Origin: Paraburkholderia franconis
GTDB taxonomy: Bacteria; Pseudomonadota; Gammaproteobacteria; Burkholderiales; Burkholderiaceae
Direction of reading: 5' to 3'
NCBI RefSeq assembly: GCF_009362735.1
Contig: NZ_WHNP01000012.1
Span: 136,973 to 200,972, forward strand
DNA length: 64,000 bases
A model generated the notes under the pieces. It saw nothing but the letters and a program-made list of their open reading frames with translations, did not search any database and was not told where the DNA came from. The translations under genes and the position numbers were made by a program. Every line of letters begins with the position of its first letter. Position 1 is the first letter of the stretch. Shown here in pieces: positions 18,524 through 28,676 of this stretch.

Positions 18524-18903
18524 GCCAATCATCTCAATCGAACGTCGCGCACGCGCGCGTGCATCATGCGTCGCACGGCAGCGTGAAGAGCTATGTCGTC
18601 GGCATGCTGCTGTCACTCGTGCTGACCTTTGCATCGTTTGGCGTCGTCATGACGCATGCCGTTCCAAAGTCGATGGGGCTGACGGCCGTGGTCGTGCTTT
18701 GCGTCGTGCAGCTCGTCGTGCAATTGAAGTATTTTCTGCACCTCGGTTCAGCCGCCGATCAGCGCGCGAATACGGCGATCTTCGTCTGTACCGCGTTGGC
18801 GATCGTCATTGTCGTCGCGGGTTCGCTGTGGGTCATTCACAACGCGAACGTCAATATGATGCCGACGCAGATCACGATCGAGCGTGCGCTCGCGCATGAC
18901 TGA
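18520..18903 (+). CDS. cyoD: Cytochrome bo3 ubiquinol oxidase subunit IV
   Basis: 127 residues with three membrane helices (SYVVGMLLSLVLTFASFGVVM; LTAVVVLCVVQLVVQLKYFLHL; AIFVCTALAIVIVVAGSLWVI), the CyoD/COX4 pattern. The start overlaps the cyoC stop by 4 bases. Last gene of the operon, followed by two hairpins. Confidence 0.95.
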   Translation: MSQSSQSNVAHARVHHASHGSVKSYVVGMLLSLVLTFASFGVVMTHAVPKSMGLTAVVVLCVVQLVVQLKYFLHLGSAADQRANTAIFVCTALAIVIVVAGSLWVIHNANVNMMPTQITIERALAHD

Positions 18904-18914
18904 CATGTGACGAG

Positions 18915-18951
18915 ACATGCCGGGTCGTTGAGTTGTTGCGGCCCGGCATGT
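18915..18951 (+). terminator. Hairpin after cyoD
   Basis: Arms ACATGCCGGG (18915-18924) and CCCGGCATGT (18942-18951), loop of 17 bases, no strong T-tract. Possibly a 3'-end processing hairpin. Confidence 0.5.
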
Positions 18952-18969
18952 GATGCCTAAGGAAATAAA

Positions 18970-19007
18970 AAATTGCCGCGATGCGTAGATGCGCATCGCG
19001 GCAATTT
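18970..19007. terminator. Bidirectional terminator between cyoD and the DUF934 gene
   Basis: A perfect 16-bp stem AAATTGCCGCGATGCG / CGCATCGCGGCAATTT with a 6-base loop, A-rich on the left and T-rich on the right. It serves the convergent cyo and sulfite-reductase operons. Confidence 0.85.
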
Positions 19008-19057
19008 CTATTTACAGACTGTGCTTCTGCGCACGTATGTCAATGTGCGCCGAACCT

Positions 19058-19473
19058 TCAGCCGTCCGCTTTCGCTTCCTGCTCGTGACGCCGAAACGGC
19101 GCGTCGCGAACCACATCGCCTTGATAAAAGGACGCGAAGCGATCGAGTTGTCGTTGCGCGTCGCTTGAATCGACGCCTTCCCCGAGCACCGCGGTTGAGA
19201 AACCCGTTCGCTCCATCTGGATCAGCTGATCCGCGAGCACCTCACCCGTTGCGCGCAGGTCGCCCGTATAGCCGAGGCGCCGCCGTATCAGATACGCCTG
19301 GCTAAAGGCTCTGCCATCCGTGAAGCTCGGGAAGTGAAGTTCGACGCGCTGCGCTTGCGCAATCGCGTCGCGGTGATCGAGTGGATCGGCGTCGTTATCG
19401 AGCGCGACGATGCGATCGACGGCATCCGCGAGATGCGCCGCCGCGTCGAGAAGCCGGATGCGTGTATTGCCGT

Positions 19474-19477
<4 letters not shown>
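19058..19477 (-). CDS. DUF934 protein, partner of sulfite reductase
   Basis: 139 residues of the DUF934 family (VELHFPSFTDGRAFSQAYLIRRR; GYTGDLRATGEVLADQLIQMERTGF). In proteobacteria this family is found next to cysI/cysH in assimilatory sulfate reduction, with no proven activity. Its start overlaps the cysI stop by 4 bases, so the two are translated together. Confidence 0.9.
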
Positions 19478-21264
<1,787 letters not shown>

Positions 21265-21538
21265 GGCTGATGTCGAGGGCATGTGCGTCACGCGCCGCCG
21301 TCCGGCGATGCGGAACACTACTGTCCCAATGTGAAATGTGCTTTCGAATCTACTGGCCGATGCATTGGCGGGCAAGACGCAGATGACGCGAAATCGATAG
21401 CAGCAGATGAGAAAAACGACGCGTGTGCTACGTCATGACTTTTCCCGCAGACGATTCGCGTTTCGAAGCGATCGGACAAAAACGATCGGATAAAATGCGG
21501 GCCCACACGTTATTTACCGAACCGACGGAGCGTATTCA

Positions 21539-21871
21539 GTGATTCAACCGGGCAACGTATTCAAGGACAACCTCGCGCAACTGCCGGGCATCGACGGCAT
21601 CGAGCGCATCGATCTGGTCGATGGCAAGGGCACCGTCGTGGCCAGCATCGAGAACAAGCCGGGCAAGCAGGGCTCGTTGGCGGTCTATCACTATCTGCGG
21701 CAGGAATTCGGCGCGCTGGATGCGAAGGCCGCGGAACATGGCCTCGCCGTGTTCGCCGAGCATACGGCCGATGCTCGCAATCGGCCGGGCGCGCACCCGA
21801 ATGTCGATCGTCTGCTGGACATCGCAGCGGGTGGCGAAGTGCTGCGTGTCGACGTGATTGCGGCGGCGTAA
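21539..21871 (+). CDS. DUF2322 family protein
   Basis: 110 residues matching the short DUF2322 family (FKDNLAQLPGIDGIERIDLVD; VVASIENKPGKQGSLAVYHYL). Function unknown; mainly betaproteobacterial. The GTG start is preceded by a weak GGAG. Upstream at 21469-21496 is a 14-bp near-tandem repeat (CGATCGGAYAAAAW) that overlaps a plausible -10 box (TAAAAT). It is divergent from cysI. Confidence 0.85.
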   Translation: MIQPGNVFKDNLAQLPGIDGIERIDLVDGKGTVVASIENKPGKQGSLAVYHYLRQEFGALDAKAAEHGLAVFAEHTADARNRPGAHPNVDRLLDIAAGGEVLRVDVIAAA

Positions 21872-21931
21872 GCGCTAATGGTGTGAAGGAGCCTGAGATC
21901 GCGATTCCGGTTGAACCGAGGGCCGGTCGCG

Positions 21932-22245
21932 TCAAATCAGTCCGAGCGCCGACGCCTTGAGCGTCGCCGCCGCGCGCGTCGAGCACTCCAGCTTGCGAAA
22001 GACGCTCTCGACATGCGCGCGCACCGTGCTCGGACTCAATGCAAGCTCGCGCGCCGCTTCCTTGTTGCTCGCGCCGCGCGAGATTTCGCGCAATACGTCG
22101 ACCTCTCGCGCAGACAGCCGCGCGGACTGCGCACGAGGGTTCACGATTCGGCGTTGCGACGGCCCCGCGTCGATCAATGCATCGACGACGATTTCGCGCA
22201 GGACCTGAATGCAGCGGAAAAACGCGTCGTCGCCGCGACGCAAGG
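21932..22245 (-). pseudogene. LuxR-family regulator, C-terminal remnant
   Basis: The last ~65 residues form an intact LuxR helix-turn-helix (LSAREVDVLREISRGASNKEA; LALSPSTVRAHVESVFRKLE). About 40 residues before it still read like the inter-domain part (DDAFFRCIQVLREIVVDALID). Upstream of about 22245 the frame no longer codes for a regulator but is antisense to a hydrolase fragment. The sensor half and start are missing, so this is a truncated gene. Confidence 0.75.
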
Positions 22246-22261
22246 CCCGAGGTTCGCAGGA

Positions 22262-22472
22262 CGACAAGGTGACAGACGCGGCATGGCACAACAAGCCTTC
22301 GTACTTCGTCGTCGCGAACAAGGACCGCATGATCGATCCGCGTTTGCAAGACGCGATGACGGGGCAGATGAAGGCGCACGTAACGCACGTCAACGCCAGC
22401 CATGTCGCGATGCTGAGCCAGCCGCAAGCGGTGGCGGACGCGATCATCGCCGCGGCGAGCAAGGCGCAGTGA
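22262..22472 (+). pseudogene. Alpha/beta hydrolase, C-terminal remnant
   Basis: About 70 residues (AWHNKPSYFVVANKDRMIDP; NASHVAMLSQPQAVADAI) match the end of alpha/beta hydrolases that carry the catalytic Asp (KDRMI region) and His (SHV). Everything N-terminal, including the nucleophile elbow, is gone; the frame upstream is antisense to the LuxR remnant. Its original terminator still follows (22553-22588). Confidence 0.75.
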
Positions 22473-22552
22473 TGCGGAACATCGGGCGATTGCATTAGCG
22501 TCCGAGATCGCGGGCGCACGCGATCGCTTCGACGAACCGTTTCGTTGCATGA

Positions 22553-22588
22553 AGACAGGCGGCCCTGGTGACGGGGCCGCCTGTCTTT
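22553..22588 (+). terminator. Strong terminator after the hydrolase remnant
   Basis: A perfect 13-bp stem AGACAGGCGGCCC (22553-22565) / GGGCCGCCTGTCT (22574-22586) followed by TT. An 11-bp tandem duplication GCATTTCCGCT lies just after it (22591-22612). Confidence 0.85.
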
Positions 22589-22652
22589 CCGCATTTCCGC
22601 TGCATTTCCGCTGCGTCGCGCGCTCACGTCTCCATCCGCTCCCCGCTCAAAA

Positions 22653-22752
22653 TGATCGATTCGATCAAATCATTTGACCGATTTGCGCAATCTCTTCGAA
22701 CGGACTACACTGCAAACTGATCGTTTTGATCTAATGATGAGTGTTTCAATCA
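22653..22752. promoter_or_regulatory. Three copies of a 15-bp operator-like site upstream of kdgT
   Basis: TGATCGATTCGATCA (22653-22667, perfect palindrome), TGATCGTTTTGATCT (22718-22732) and TGAGTGTTTCAATCA (22738-22752) share TGA..G.TTY.ATC. The last two start exactly 20 bases apart; the first is 65 bases further up. The arrangement fits cooperative binding by one regulator, possibly the DeoR protein at the end of the operon. Confidence 0.6.
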
Positions 22753-22801
22753 AAATCGCGGCTTGGACGCGACAACGAATAAAGCCAGGAAGGAGACTCG
22801 C

Positions 22802-23800
22802 ATGGTTCAGATTCCCATCAAGCGCTCGATCGAGCGCGTTCCCGGCGGCATGATGATCGTGCCGTTGCTCATCGGCTCGCTGGTGGCGACGTTCCTGCCG
22901 GGCATGCCGAAATTCTTTGGTTCGTTCACCAGTGCGCTCTTTACGGGCGCGCTGCCGATCCTCGCCGTGTTCTACGTCTGCATGGGCGCGGGCATCGACG
23001 TCAAGGCGACGCCGTATCTGATGAAAAAGGGCGGCGCGCTGCTGGTCACGAAGGTGGGCGCGGCTGTGATCGTCGGCGTGATTCTTGGGCACATCATCGG
23101 CGAGCAGCCGGTTTCGGCGGGACTCTTCGCGGGCATCTCGACGCTCGCCGTCGTCGCTGCGATGAACGACACGAACGGCGGCCTCTACATGGCGCTGATG
23201 GGCCAGTACGGCCGCTCGGAAGACGTCGGCGCCTATACGCTGATGTCGCTCGAATCGGGCCCGTTCCTGACGATGGTGACGCTCGGCGTCGCGGGTCTGT
23301 CGGCGTTTCCGTGGCAGACGCTGGTCGGCAGCATTCTGCCGCTTGCGCTCGGCATGCTGCTCGGCAATCTGGACCGCGACATGCGCGACTTCCTCGCGAA
23401 GGCCGTACCCGTGATGATCCCGTTCTTCGCGCTGGCGCTCGGCGCCGGTCTCGATCTGCACAAGGTGTGGCAAGCTGGACTGCTGGGCATCGGCCTCGGT
23501 ATCGCCGTCGTGATCGTGACGGGCATCCCGCTGTATTTCGCCGACCGTCTGACGGGCGGCACGGGCGTCGCCGGCGTGGCCGCAGCCAATACGGCGGGTA
23601 ACGCGGCCGCCGTGCCGGCGCTCGTCGCCGCGGCGAACCCCGTGTACAACGAAGCCGCGAAGAGCGCGACCTTGCTGGTCGCCGCGTGCGTCGTCGTGAC
23701 GGCGATCCTGTCGCCGATCCTCACCTCGGCCATCGCGAAGCGCTATCAGCAGCGCAACGAACGCGCACGCACGGAGAATCGCCAAGGGCTGGCACGATGA
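22802..23800 (+). CDS. kdgT: 2-keto-3-deoxygluconate permease family transporter
   Basis: 332 residues, the standard KdgT length, with about ten helices ([80 protein letters not shown]). KdgT proteins import 2-keto-3-deoxygluconate with protons. Next to a four-carbon acid-sugar kinase and PdxA2, this copy more likely imports threonate, erythronate or a similar acid. RBS AGGAAGGAG. The stop overlaps the kinase start (ATGA). Confidence 0.9.
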   Translation: MVQIPIKRSIERVPGGMMIVPLLIGSLVATFLPGMPKFFGSFTSALFTGALPILAVFYVCMGAGIDVKATPYLMKKGGALLVTKVGAAVIVGVILGHIIGEQPVSAGLFAGISTLAVVAAMNDTNGGLYMALMGQYGRSEDVGAYTLMSLESGPFLTMVTLGVAGLSAFPWQTLVGSILPLALGMLLGNLDRDMRDFLAKAVPVMIPFFALALGAGLDLHKVWQAGLLGIGLGIAVVIVTGIPLYFADRLTGGTGVAGVAAANTAGNAAAVPALVAAANPVYNEAAKSATLLVAACVVVTAILSPILTSAIAKRYQQRNERARTENRQGLAR

Positions 23801-25098
23801 AGATTCTGATCATTGCGGACGACCTGTCGGGTGCCGCGGACTGCGCGATCGGATTCGCGAGCGCCGGCCATCGGACGGTCGTCACGCTCGAAGCGACGCG
23901 CACGCAGGCGCATGACGGCGCCGACACGATCGCCATCGATACGGACACACGCCGTCTCGCTCCGCACGATGCGGCGGCGCGCACGTCGGCCGCCTATGCG
24001 GAAATGAGCGCGCGCGACCAGCGCCTCTACAAGAAGATCGACTCGACATTGCGCGGCAACTGGGCCGCCGAAGTCGCGGGCCTGCAAGCGCTCGCAGGCA
24101 TGGCGATTGTCGCGCCCGCGTTCCCCGCGACGGGTCGCACGGTGCGCGGCGGCTGCGTCTACGTGTACGGCGAGCCGCTCGAAGAAACGGCCACGTGGAC
24201 GCTCGAACACGCAGGACTGCCCGCCGATATCGCGACGCAACTCGAGTCGGCCGGTCTGAAAACGGACCGGCTCGACGCCGAAGCGTTGCGCGACGAACCG
24301 GAGACGCTCGCTGTGTGCATCGGCGCGATGGCCGCGAACGGCGTGCAGGCGCTGATCGTCGATACGCAGAGCGAGCAGTCGTTGCGCGCGCTCGCTCAAG
24401 CGACGCTGCACAGCGATGCGCCGTTTTTCTGGGTCGGCTCGGGCGGTCTTGCGCGCGAGATCGCCGCGCTGAATCCGCGCAACGGCGCAACCGGCCGCAA
24501 GCCGGACGTTGCACCGTTTCCCGGCGGACCGATCCTGATTCTCGTCGGCAGTCTGTCGGCTGTCAGCGAGCGGCAGTGCGCGATGCTGCGCGAACGTGGC
24601 GGCGTCGAAGAACTCATCGTGCCGCCCGCCGTGTTGCGAGAAGGCAAGAGCCATCGCGACTGGCGTGCGTTGCAGGAGCAGATCGGCGTGTCGTTGCAGG
24701 CGGGCGTCGATCTGCTGCTGCGAATCGGCCGCGACGATGCATTCGATCCCGCCGAAGGCGCACGACTTTCGACGGCGCTTGCGGCGCTCGTCGAGCCGCA
24801 CTTCACGAAGACGGGCGGCGTGATTGCAACAGGTGGCGAGACGGCGCGCGCGATGCTCACGGCCGCGCAGATCGGCAGTCTGCAATTGCTCGCCGAAGTC
24901 GAAGCGGGTGTCGCCGTCGGCCGGCCGCTTGGCGCAGCGCGCACGCATTGCCCCGGCGTCGTGACGAAGGCAGGTGCATTCGGCACCGATCACGCGCTGT
25001 ACGCCGCGTGGCTGACGCTGCGTAACGAAATCGAACCGGAAACCGAACCGGACGTCGTCCCGCATCGACGTCCGTGCATGAACAGAATCAAACCTTAA
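23797..25098 (+). CDS. Four-carbon acid-sugar kinase (DUF1537 family)
   Basis: 433 residues. The N-terminal substrate domain ([42 protein letters not shown]) is followed by a C-terminal nucleotide-binding domain ([43 protein letters not shown]). The family phosphorylates D-threonate, D-erythronate or 3-oxo-tetronates at the 4-position. With PdxA2 next door the route would be acid, then 4-phosphate, then oxidation and decarboxylation to dihydroxyacetone phosphate. The exact substrate is not decided by sequence. Confidence 0.88.
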   Translation: MKILIIADDLSGAADCAIGFASAGHRTVVTLEATRTQAHDGADTIAIDTDTRRLAPHDAAARTSAAYAEMSARDQRLYKKIDSTLRGNWAAEVAGLQALAGMAIVAPAFPATGRTVRGGCVYVYGEPLEETATWTLEHAGLPADIATQLESAGLKTDRLDAEALRDEPETLAVCIGAMAANGVQALIVDTQSEQSLRALAQATLHSDAPFFWVGSGGLAREIAALNPRNGATGRKPDVAPFPGGPILILVGSLSAVSERQCAMLRERGGVEELIVPPAVLREGKSHRDWRALQEQIGVSLQAGVDLLLRIGRDDAFDPAEGARLSTALAALVEPHFTKTGGVIATGGETARAMLTAAQIGSLQLLAEVEAGVAVGRPLGAARTHCPGVVTKAGAFGTDHALYAAWLTLRNEIEPETEPDVVPHRRPCMNRIKP

Positions 25099-25117
25099 AG
25101 CCTGACGAGATCACATC

Positions 25118-26116
25118 ATGAGCAACTATCTTCCTGTAATCGGCATCACGATGGGCGATGCAGCCGGCGTTGGCGCGGAAGTCGTCGTCAAGAGCCTCGC
25201 GCATTCGTCCGTCTACGCGCAATGCCGTCCGCTCGTGATCGGCGACGCGAAGCGCCTCGAACGCGCGAATCAGATCGTCGGCGGCGAGATGAAGATACGC
25301 CGCATCGGCGATGCATCGGAAGCGCGCTACGAGCAGGGCACGATCGACTGCATCGATCTCGGCCTCATTCCCGACGACCTGCCGTTCGGCCAACTGTCGG
25401 CGCTGGCCGGCGATGCCGCTTACCAGTACATCAAGCGCGCCGTCGAGCTCGCGCAGGCGGGCAAGATCGACGCGATCTGCACTGCGCCGCTCAACAAGGA
25501 AGCGCTGCACGCAGGCGGCCACAAGTATCCGGGACACACGGAAATGCTCGCGCATCTGACGGGTGTCGAAGAAGTGTCGATGATGCTCGTCGCGCCGCAA
25601 CTGCGCGTGATTCACGTGACGACGCATATCGGCATCATCGACGCGATCCGCAAGATCGAGCCGGGTCTCGTGCAGCGGACCATCGAACGCGGCTACGCGA
25701 CGCTCGTGAAGGCGGGCATCGAGAAGCCGCGCATCGGCGTGTGCGGGATCAATCCGCATGCGGGCGAGAACGGCCTGTTCGGCTACGGCGAGGAAGAAGA
25801 GAAGATCATTCCCGCCGTCAAGGTGCTGCAGGAGCGCGGCCTCGATGTGACGGGTCCGCTGCCCGCCGACACACTGTTCTTCCGCGCGGGCCGCGGCGAC
25901 TTCGATCTGGTGGTCGCGATGTATCACGACCAGGGTCACGGTCCCGTGAAGGTGCTCGGCCTCGAAGCGGGCGTGAACGTGACGGTGGGGCTCGAAGTGA
26001 TCCGCACGTCGGTCGATCACGGCACGGCGTTCGATATCGCGGGCAAGGGCATCGTCGATGAAGGCAGCATGCTCGAAGCGCTGCGTCAGGGCGCGGAACT
26101 GGCGACGCGCCGTTAA
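25118..26116 (+). CDS. pdxA2: PdxA2-type 4-phospho-threonate/erythronate dehydrogenase
   Basis: 332 residues of the PdxA family. It has GITMGDAAGVGAEVVVKSL at the start, zinc-site histidines in KYPGHTEMLAHL, HVTTHIGIIDAI and MYHDQGHGPVKVLG, and ending FDIAGKGIVDEGSM. True PdxA makes a pyridoxal-phosphate precursor. The PdxA2 branch, linked to DUF1537 kinases, oxidises D-threonate or D-erythronate 4-phosphate and releases CO2 to give dihydroxyacetone phosphate. The operon makes the PdxA2 role far more likely. It starts 20 bases after the kinase. Confidence 0.88.
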   Translation: MSNYLPVIGITMGDAAGVGAEVVVKSLAHSSVYAQCRPLVIGDAKRLERANQIVGGEMKIRRIGDASEARYEQGTIDCIDLGLIPDDLPFGQLSALAGDAAYQYIKRAVELAQAGKIDAICTAPLNKEALHAGGHKYPGHTEMLAHLTGVEEVSMMLVAPQLRVIHVTTHIGIIDAIRKIEPGLVQRTIERGYATLVKAGIEKPRIGVCGINPHAGENGLFGYGEEEEKIIPAVKVLQERGLDVTGPLPADTLFFRAGRGDFDLVVAMYHDQGHGPVKVLGLEAGVNVTVGLEVIRTSVDHGTAFDIAGKGIVDEGSMLEALRQGAELATRR

Positions 26117-26205
26117 TCGAAGCGAGGCGCGCTACGCGGCGCATCCGTGCCGTGCACGCGCATCGCTGGTGTAAGATCGAGACCCTTTCTCACGCTGCTG
26201 CCGAT

Positions 26206-26973
26206 GTGAAAAAAACGACTGACCGTCATCAGGCAATTCTTGAGTTCGTTCGTACGCGCGATGCCAACGTCGAAGAGTTGTGCGCCGCGCTCGGTGTATC
26301 GGAAGCGACGATCCGGCGCGATCTGACCGCGCTCGCAAAACAGCGGCGGCTCGTGCGCACGTATGGCGGCGCGACGGCGCTGGTCGGCGTGCATGAGCCG
26401 GAAGCGTCGCTCGAAGAACGCAAGGCGGCGCAGAGCGAGCAGAAGGAAGCGATTGCACAAGCGGCTGCCGCGCATGTCCGGGAGGGCGACACGGTGCTGC
26501 TCGACGGCGGAACGACGTGTGCCGCGCTCGCGCGCCATCTGTGCACGCGAGAAAACCTGCATGTGGTGACGAACAATCTGCTCGCGGTGACGTCGCTCGC
26601 GAATGCAACGGGCGTGCGGCTCACGCTGATCGGCGGCGAGTTGCGCGGTTCGAGCATGAGCACGCTCGGGCCGCTGGCCGAACTGATCCTGAGCCGCTTG
26701 ACCGTCGATCGCGCGTTTCTCGGCGCGGACGGTGTCGTCGCGGGTTTCGGCCTGTGCGAGACGACGGCTCAGCAGGCTTATCTGAAAGAGTGCATCGTGG
26801 CCCGCGCGGCTGAGATCATCGTGCTCGCCGATTCGGCGAAGCTAGGGCGCGCGCGTCAGCAGCATTGGACGCCCATTCAGCGCGACTGGCGGCTCATTAC
26901 TTCTTCGGCGGCGACCGAGGAACTGTTGGCGCCGTTTCGCGCGCTGCCCGAAGTGACGGTCGAAGTGGCGTGA
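26206..26973 (+). CDS. DeoR/GlpR family repressor of the acid-sugar operon
   Basis: 255 residues. The DeoR helix-turn-helix at the N-terminus (RHQAILEFVRTRDANVEELC; LGVSEATIRRDLTALAKQRR) is followed by the sugar-phosphate isomerase-like sensor domain (DTVLLDGGTTCAALARHL; LTLIGGELRGSSMSTLGPLA; FLGADGV..GFGLCETT). The GTG start gives MKKTTDRHQAILEF, the family N-terminus; the frame also runs up to a GTG at 26152. Such proteins usually sense a phosphorylated sugar intermediate. Likely target: the sites before kdgT. Confidence 0.88.
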   Translation: MKKTTDRHQAILEFVRTRDANVEELCAALGVSEATIRRDLTALAKQRRLVRTYGGATALVGVHEPEASLEERKAAQSEQKEAIAQAAAAHVREGDTVLLDGGTTCAALARHLCTRENLHVVTNNLLAVTSLANATGVRLTLIGGELRGSSMSTLGPLAELILSRLTVDRAFLGADGVVAGFGLCETTAQQAYLKECIVARAAEIIVLADSAKLGRARQQHWTPIQRDWRLITSSAATEELLAPFRALPEVTVEVA

Positions 26974-27027
26974 GCGGGATGCTCGCGACGGGCATATGAA
27001 AGCAGAACACGCCGCCATCGCGGGCAC

Positions 27028-27813
27028 TCACAACTCAAACCGGTTCCCCTCATCGCGCAGGCGACGCATTCCGCTGTCCAGATGCGCACGCGCGCTTTCC
27101 TTGTCGCCCAGCCTCATCTGCTCATAGGTGCGTTGCGCGACGTCGTGCGGCACGGCCTTGAGCGGGCGGTTGCTCTGCATCGCCTTGAGTTGCACTTCGG
27201 CGGCTCGTTCCAGATAGTACAGATCGTCCCACGCTTCGGCGATACTCGCGCCCGCCACCATCACGCCGTGATTCTTCAGGAACAGGATGTCCGCGTCGCC
27301 CATTGCCTGCGCGATGCGATCGCCTTCCGAATTGTCGAGCGCGAGGCCGTTGTACTGCTCATCGACGGCGGTTCGGCCATAGAACTTCAGCGCCGTCTGT
27401 CCGAGCCACAACAGCGGCGGGCCTTCGATCAGGCACAGCGCGGTCGCGTTCGGCATATGCGTGTGAAACGCGGCCTTCACGCGCGGCAACGCACGATGCA
27501 GGCGCGCGTGGATGTAGAAGGCAGTCGCTTCGGGCTGGCCGTCGCCGTCGATCACGTTGCCGTCGAAATCGCAGATCAGGAGCTGCGACGCCGTGATCTC
27601 CGAAAACGCGAAGCCGTACGGATTGACGAAGAAGAGATCGTCATGCCCCGGCACGACAGCCGAAAAGTGATTGCAGATCCCTTCTTCGAAGCCGTATTGC
27701 GCCGCCAGCTGAAAGCAGGCCGCGAGTTCGACGCGAGCGGCGCGTACGGTGTCCGAGTCGAGCGTGGCGCGGCGCGAGACAGCCGTGGTCCTGACGTTGA
27801 GCATATGAGCCAT
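27028..27813 (-). CDS. Class II aldolase/adducin family protein
   Basis: 261 residues. It has the class II aldolase fold with zinc-site histidines in AFHTHMPNATAL and the later FLKNHGVMVAG, plus FEEGICNHFSAVVPG in the substrate loop. Typical members cleave or decarboxylate phosphorylated sugar acids, but many 260-residue members next to HAD genes have no proven role. It is downstream of the HAD gene and likely in the same transcript. Nearness to the acid-sugar operon is suggestive only, because it is on the opposite strand. Confidence 0.85.
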   Translation of the reverse strand: MAHMLNVRTTAVSRRATLDSDTVRAARVELAACFQLAAQYGFEEGICNHFSAVVPGHDDLFFVNPYGFAFSEITASQLLICDFDGNVIDGDGQPEATAFYIHARLHRALPRVKAAFHTHMPNATALCLIEGPPLLWLGQTALKFYGRTAVDEQYNGLALDNSEGDRIAQAMGDADILFLKNHGVMVAGASIAEAWDDLYYLERAAEVQLKAMQSNRPLKAVPHDVAQRTYEQMRLGDKESARAHLDSGMRRLRDEGNRFEL

Positions 27814-27835
27814 GAAGAACGATCCTCTTGCCTTT

Positions 27836-27863
27836 GATGTTCACCAGCCGATGTTCACCAGCC
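27836..27863. repeat. 14-bp tandem duplication at the HAD 3' end
   Basis: GATGTTCACCAGCC occurs twice head to tail (27836-27849, 27850-27863). The second copy contains the HAD stop codon (27855-27857) and last codons, so the duplication added a non-coding copy after the gene. It is likely a recent replication slip. Confidence 0.8.
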
Positions 27864-28559
27864 AAGCGATGCGAAGAGCGGCGGCACGCGGTCGAGCGTC
27901 GCCACGGTTGCGTCGGGCGTGTAGTCGGGCAAGAGCTTGCGTCCCGTGCCGCGATCGATCCACACACAACGAAAGCCGATATCGCGCGCGGCCGCATGAT
28001 CCAGATGCGGGCTTGCGCAGATATGCACCACGTCGTCGCGCGATACGCCGAGCTGTTCGTGAGCATAGTCGAAAAGCCGGCGGTCCGGTTTGTACGCGCC
28101 CGCTTGCTGCGCGGTGATCACACAATCGATATGGCCGCCGAGTTGCGCGACATTGCCTGCGATCACGTCATCGTCCGTGTTCGACACGATGCATAGACGA
28201 TAGCCCCTTTCCTTCAACGCGCGCAACGACTCGACCACTTCGGAAAACGGCGGCATCGCGGAGATGTGGTCGGTGAGCGTGCGGATATCGTTGCTGTCCA
28301 CACGCAGGCCGAATTCGCCGAGCGCGATATGCAGTGCTTCGCCCGCGATTTCGCGAAAGCTGCGATGAGGCGGCGTCTGTTCGAGCGCATGCTCGTGCCT
28401 GTCATAGACGGCGATCAGTTCGAGTGGATCGATCCTAGATGAACCCTTGTTGGCGAGTATTTCCGCGACGGCGGCCTGCAAGCCTTCGTCCCATTGAATC
28501 AGCGTGCCGTAGCAATCGAAGGTCAGCCACGAAGGGCGAGGTGTGTTGTCGAGCGACAT
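27855..28559 (-). CDS. HAD-IA hydrolase, type II haloacid dehalogenase-like
   Basis: 234 residues with motif I TFDCYGTLIQWD (nucleophile Asp), motif II SNTDDD, the Lys of GAYKPDRRLF and a motif III/IV region ASPHLDHAAARDIGFRCVW. This is the L-2-haloacid dehalogenase branch, but members are often phosphatases. The Ser/Asn dehalogenase signature after the Lys is replaced by ICASPHLDH. It is divergent from the LysR gene and upstream of the class II aldolase gene, so the two enzymes probably share a pathway. Confidence 0.85.
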   Translation of the reverse strand: MSLDNTPRPSWLTFDCYGTLIQWDEGLQAAVAEILANKGSSRIDPLELIAVYDRHEHALEQTPPHRSFREIAGEALHIALGEFGLRVDSNDIRTLTDHISAMPPFSEVVESLRALKERGYRLCIVSNTDDDVIAGNVAQLGGHIDCVITAQQAGAYKPDRRLFDYAHEQLGVSRDDVVHICASPHLDHAAARDIGFRCVWIDRGTGRKLLPDYTPDATVATLDRVPPLFASLGW

Positions 28560-28638
28560 GGTTCGTTCCTTTGCCGAAGCGTCGAGATGAACAACAGGCT
28601 AAGCCGGGCGACCGTTATTGGGAAATTAAATTAAAATG

Positions 28639-28651
28639 TCACTGTCAGTGA
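28639..28651. promoter_or_regulatory. Palindrome TCACTGTCAGTGA between HAD and LysR genes
   Basis: A perfect 6-1-6 inverted repeat in the AT-rich divergent promoter, 26 bases before the LysR start. Position and symmetry fit a LysR autoregulatory site. Confidence 0.5.
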
Positions 28652-28676
28652 AAACGTAAATATGAGGGCGCCCGCC

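Noticed and set aside
26152..26205. Longer N-terminus for the DeoR protein from a GTG at 26152
   Set aside because: The extra 18 residues match no DeoR family member; the GTG at 26206 gives the canonical start.
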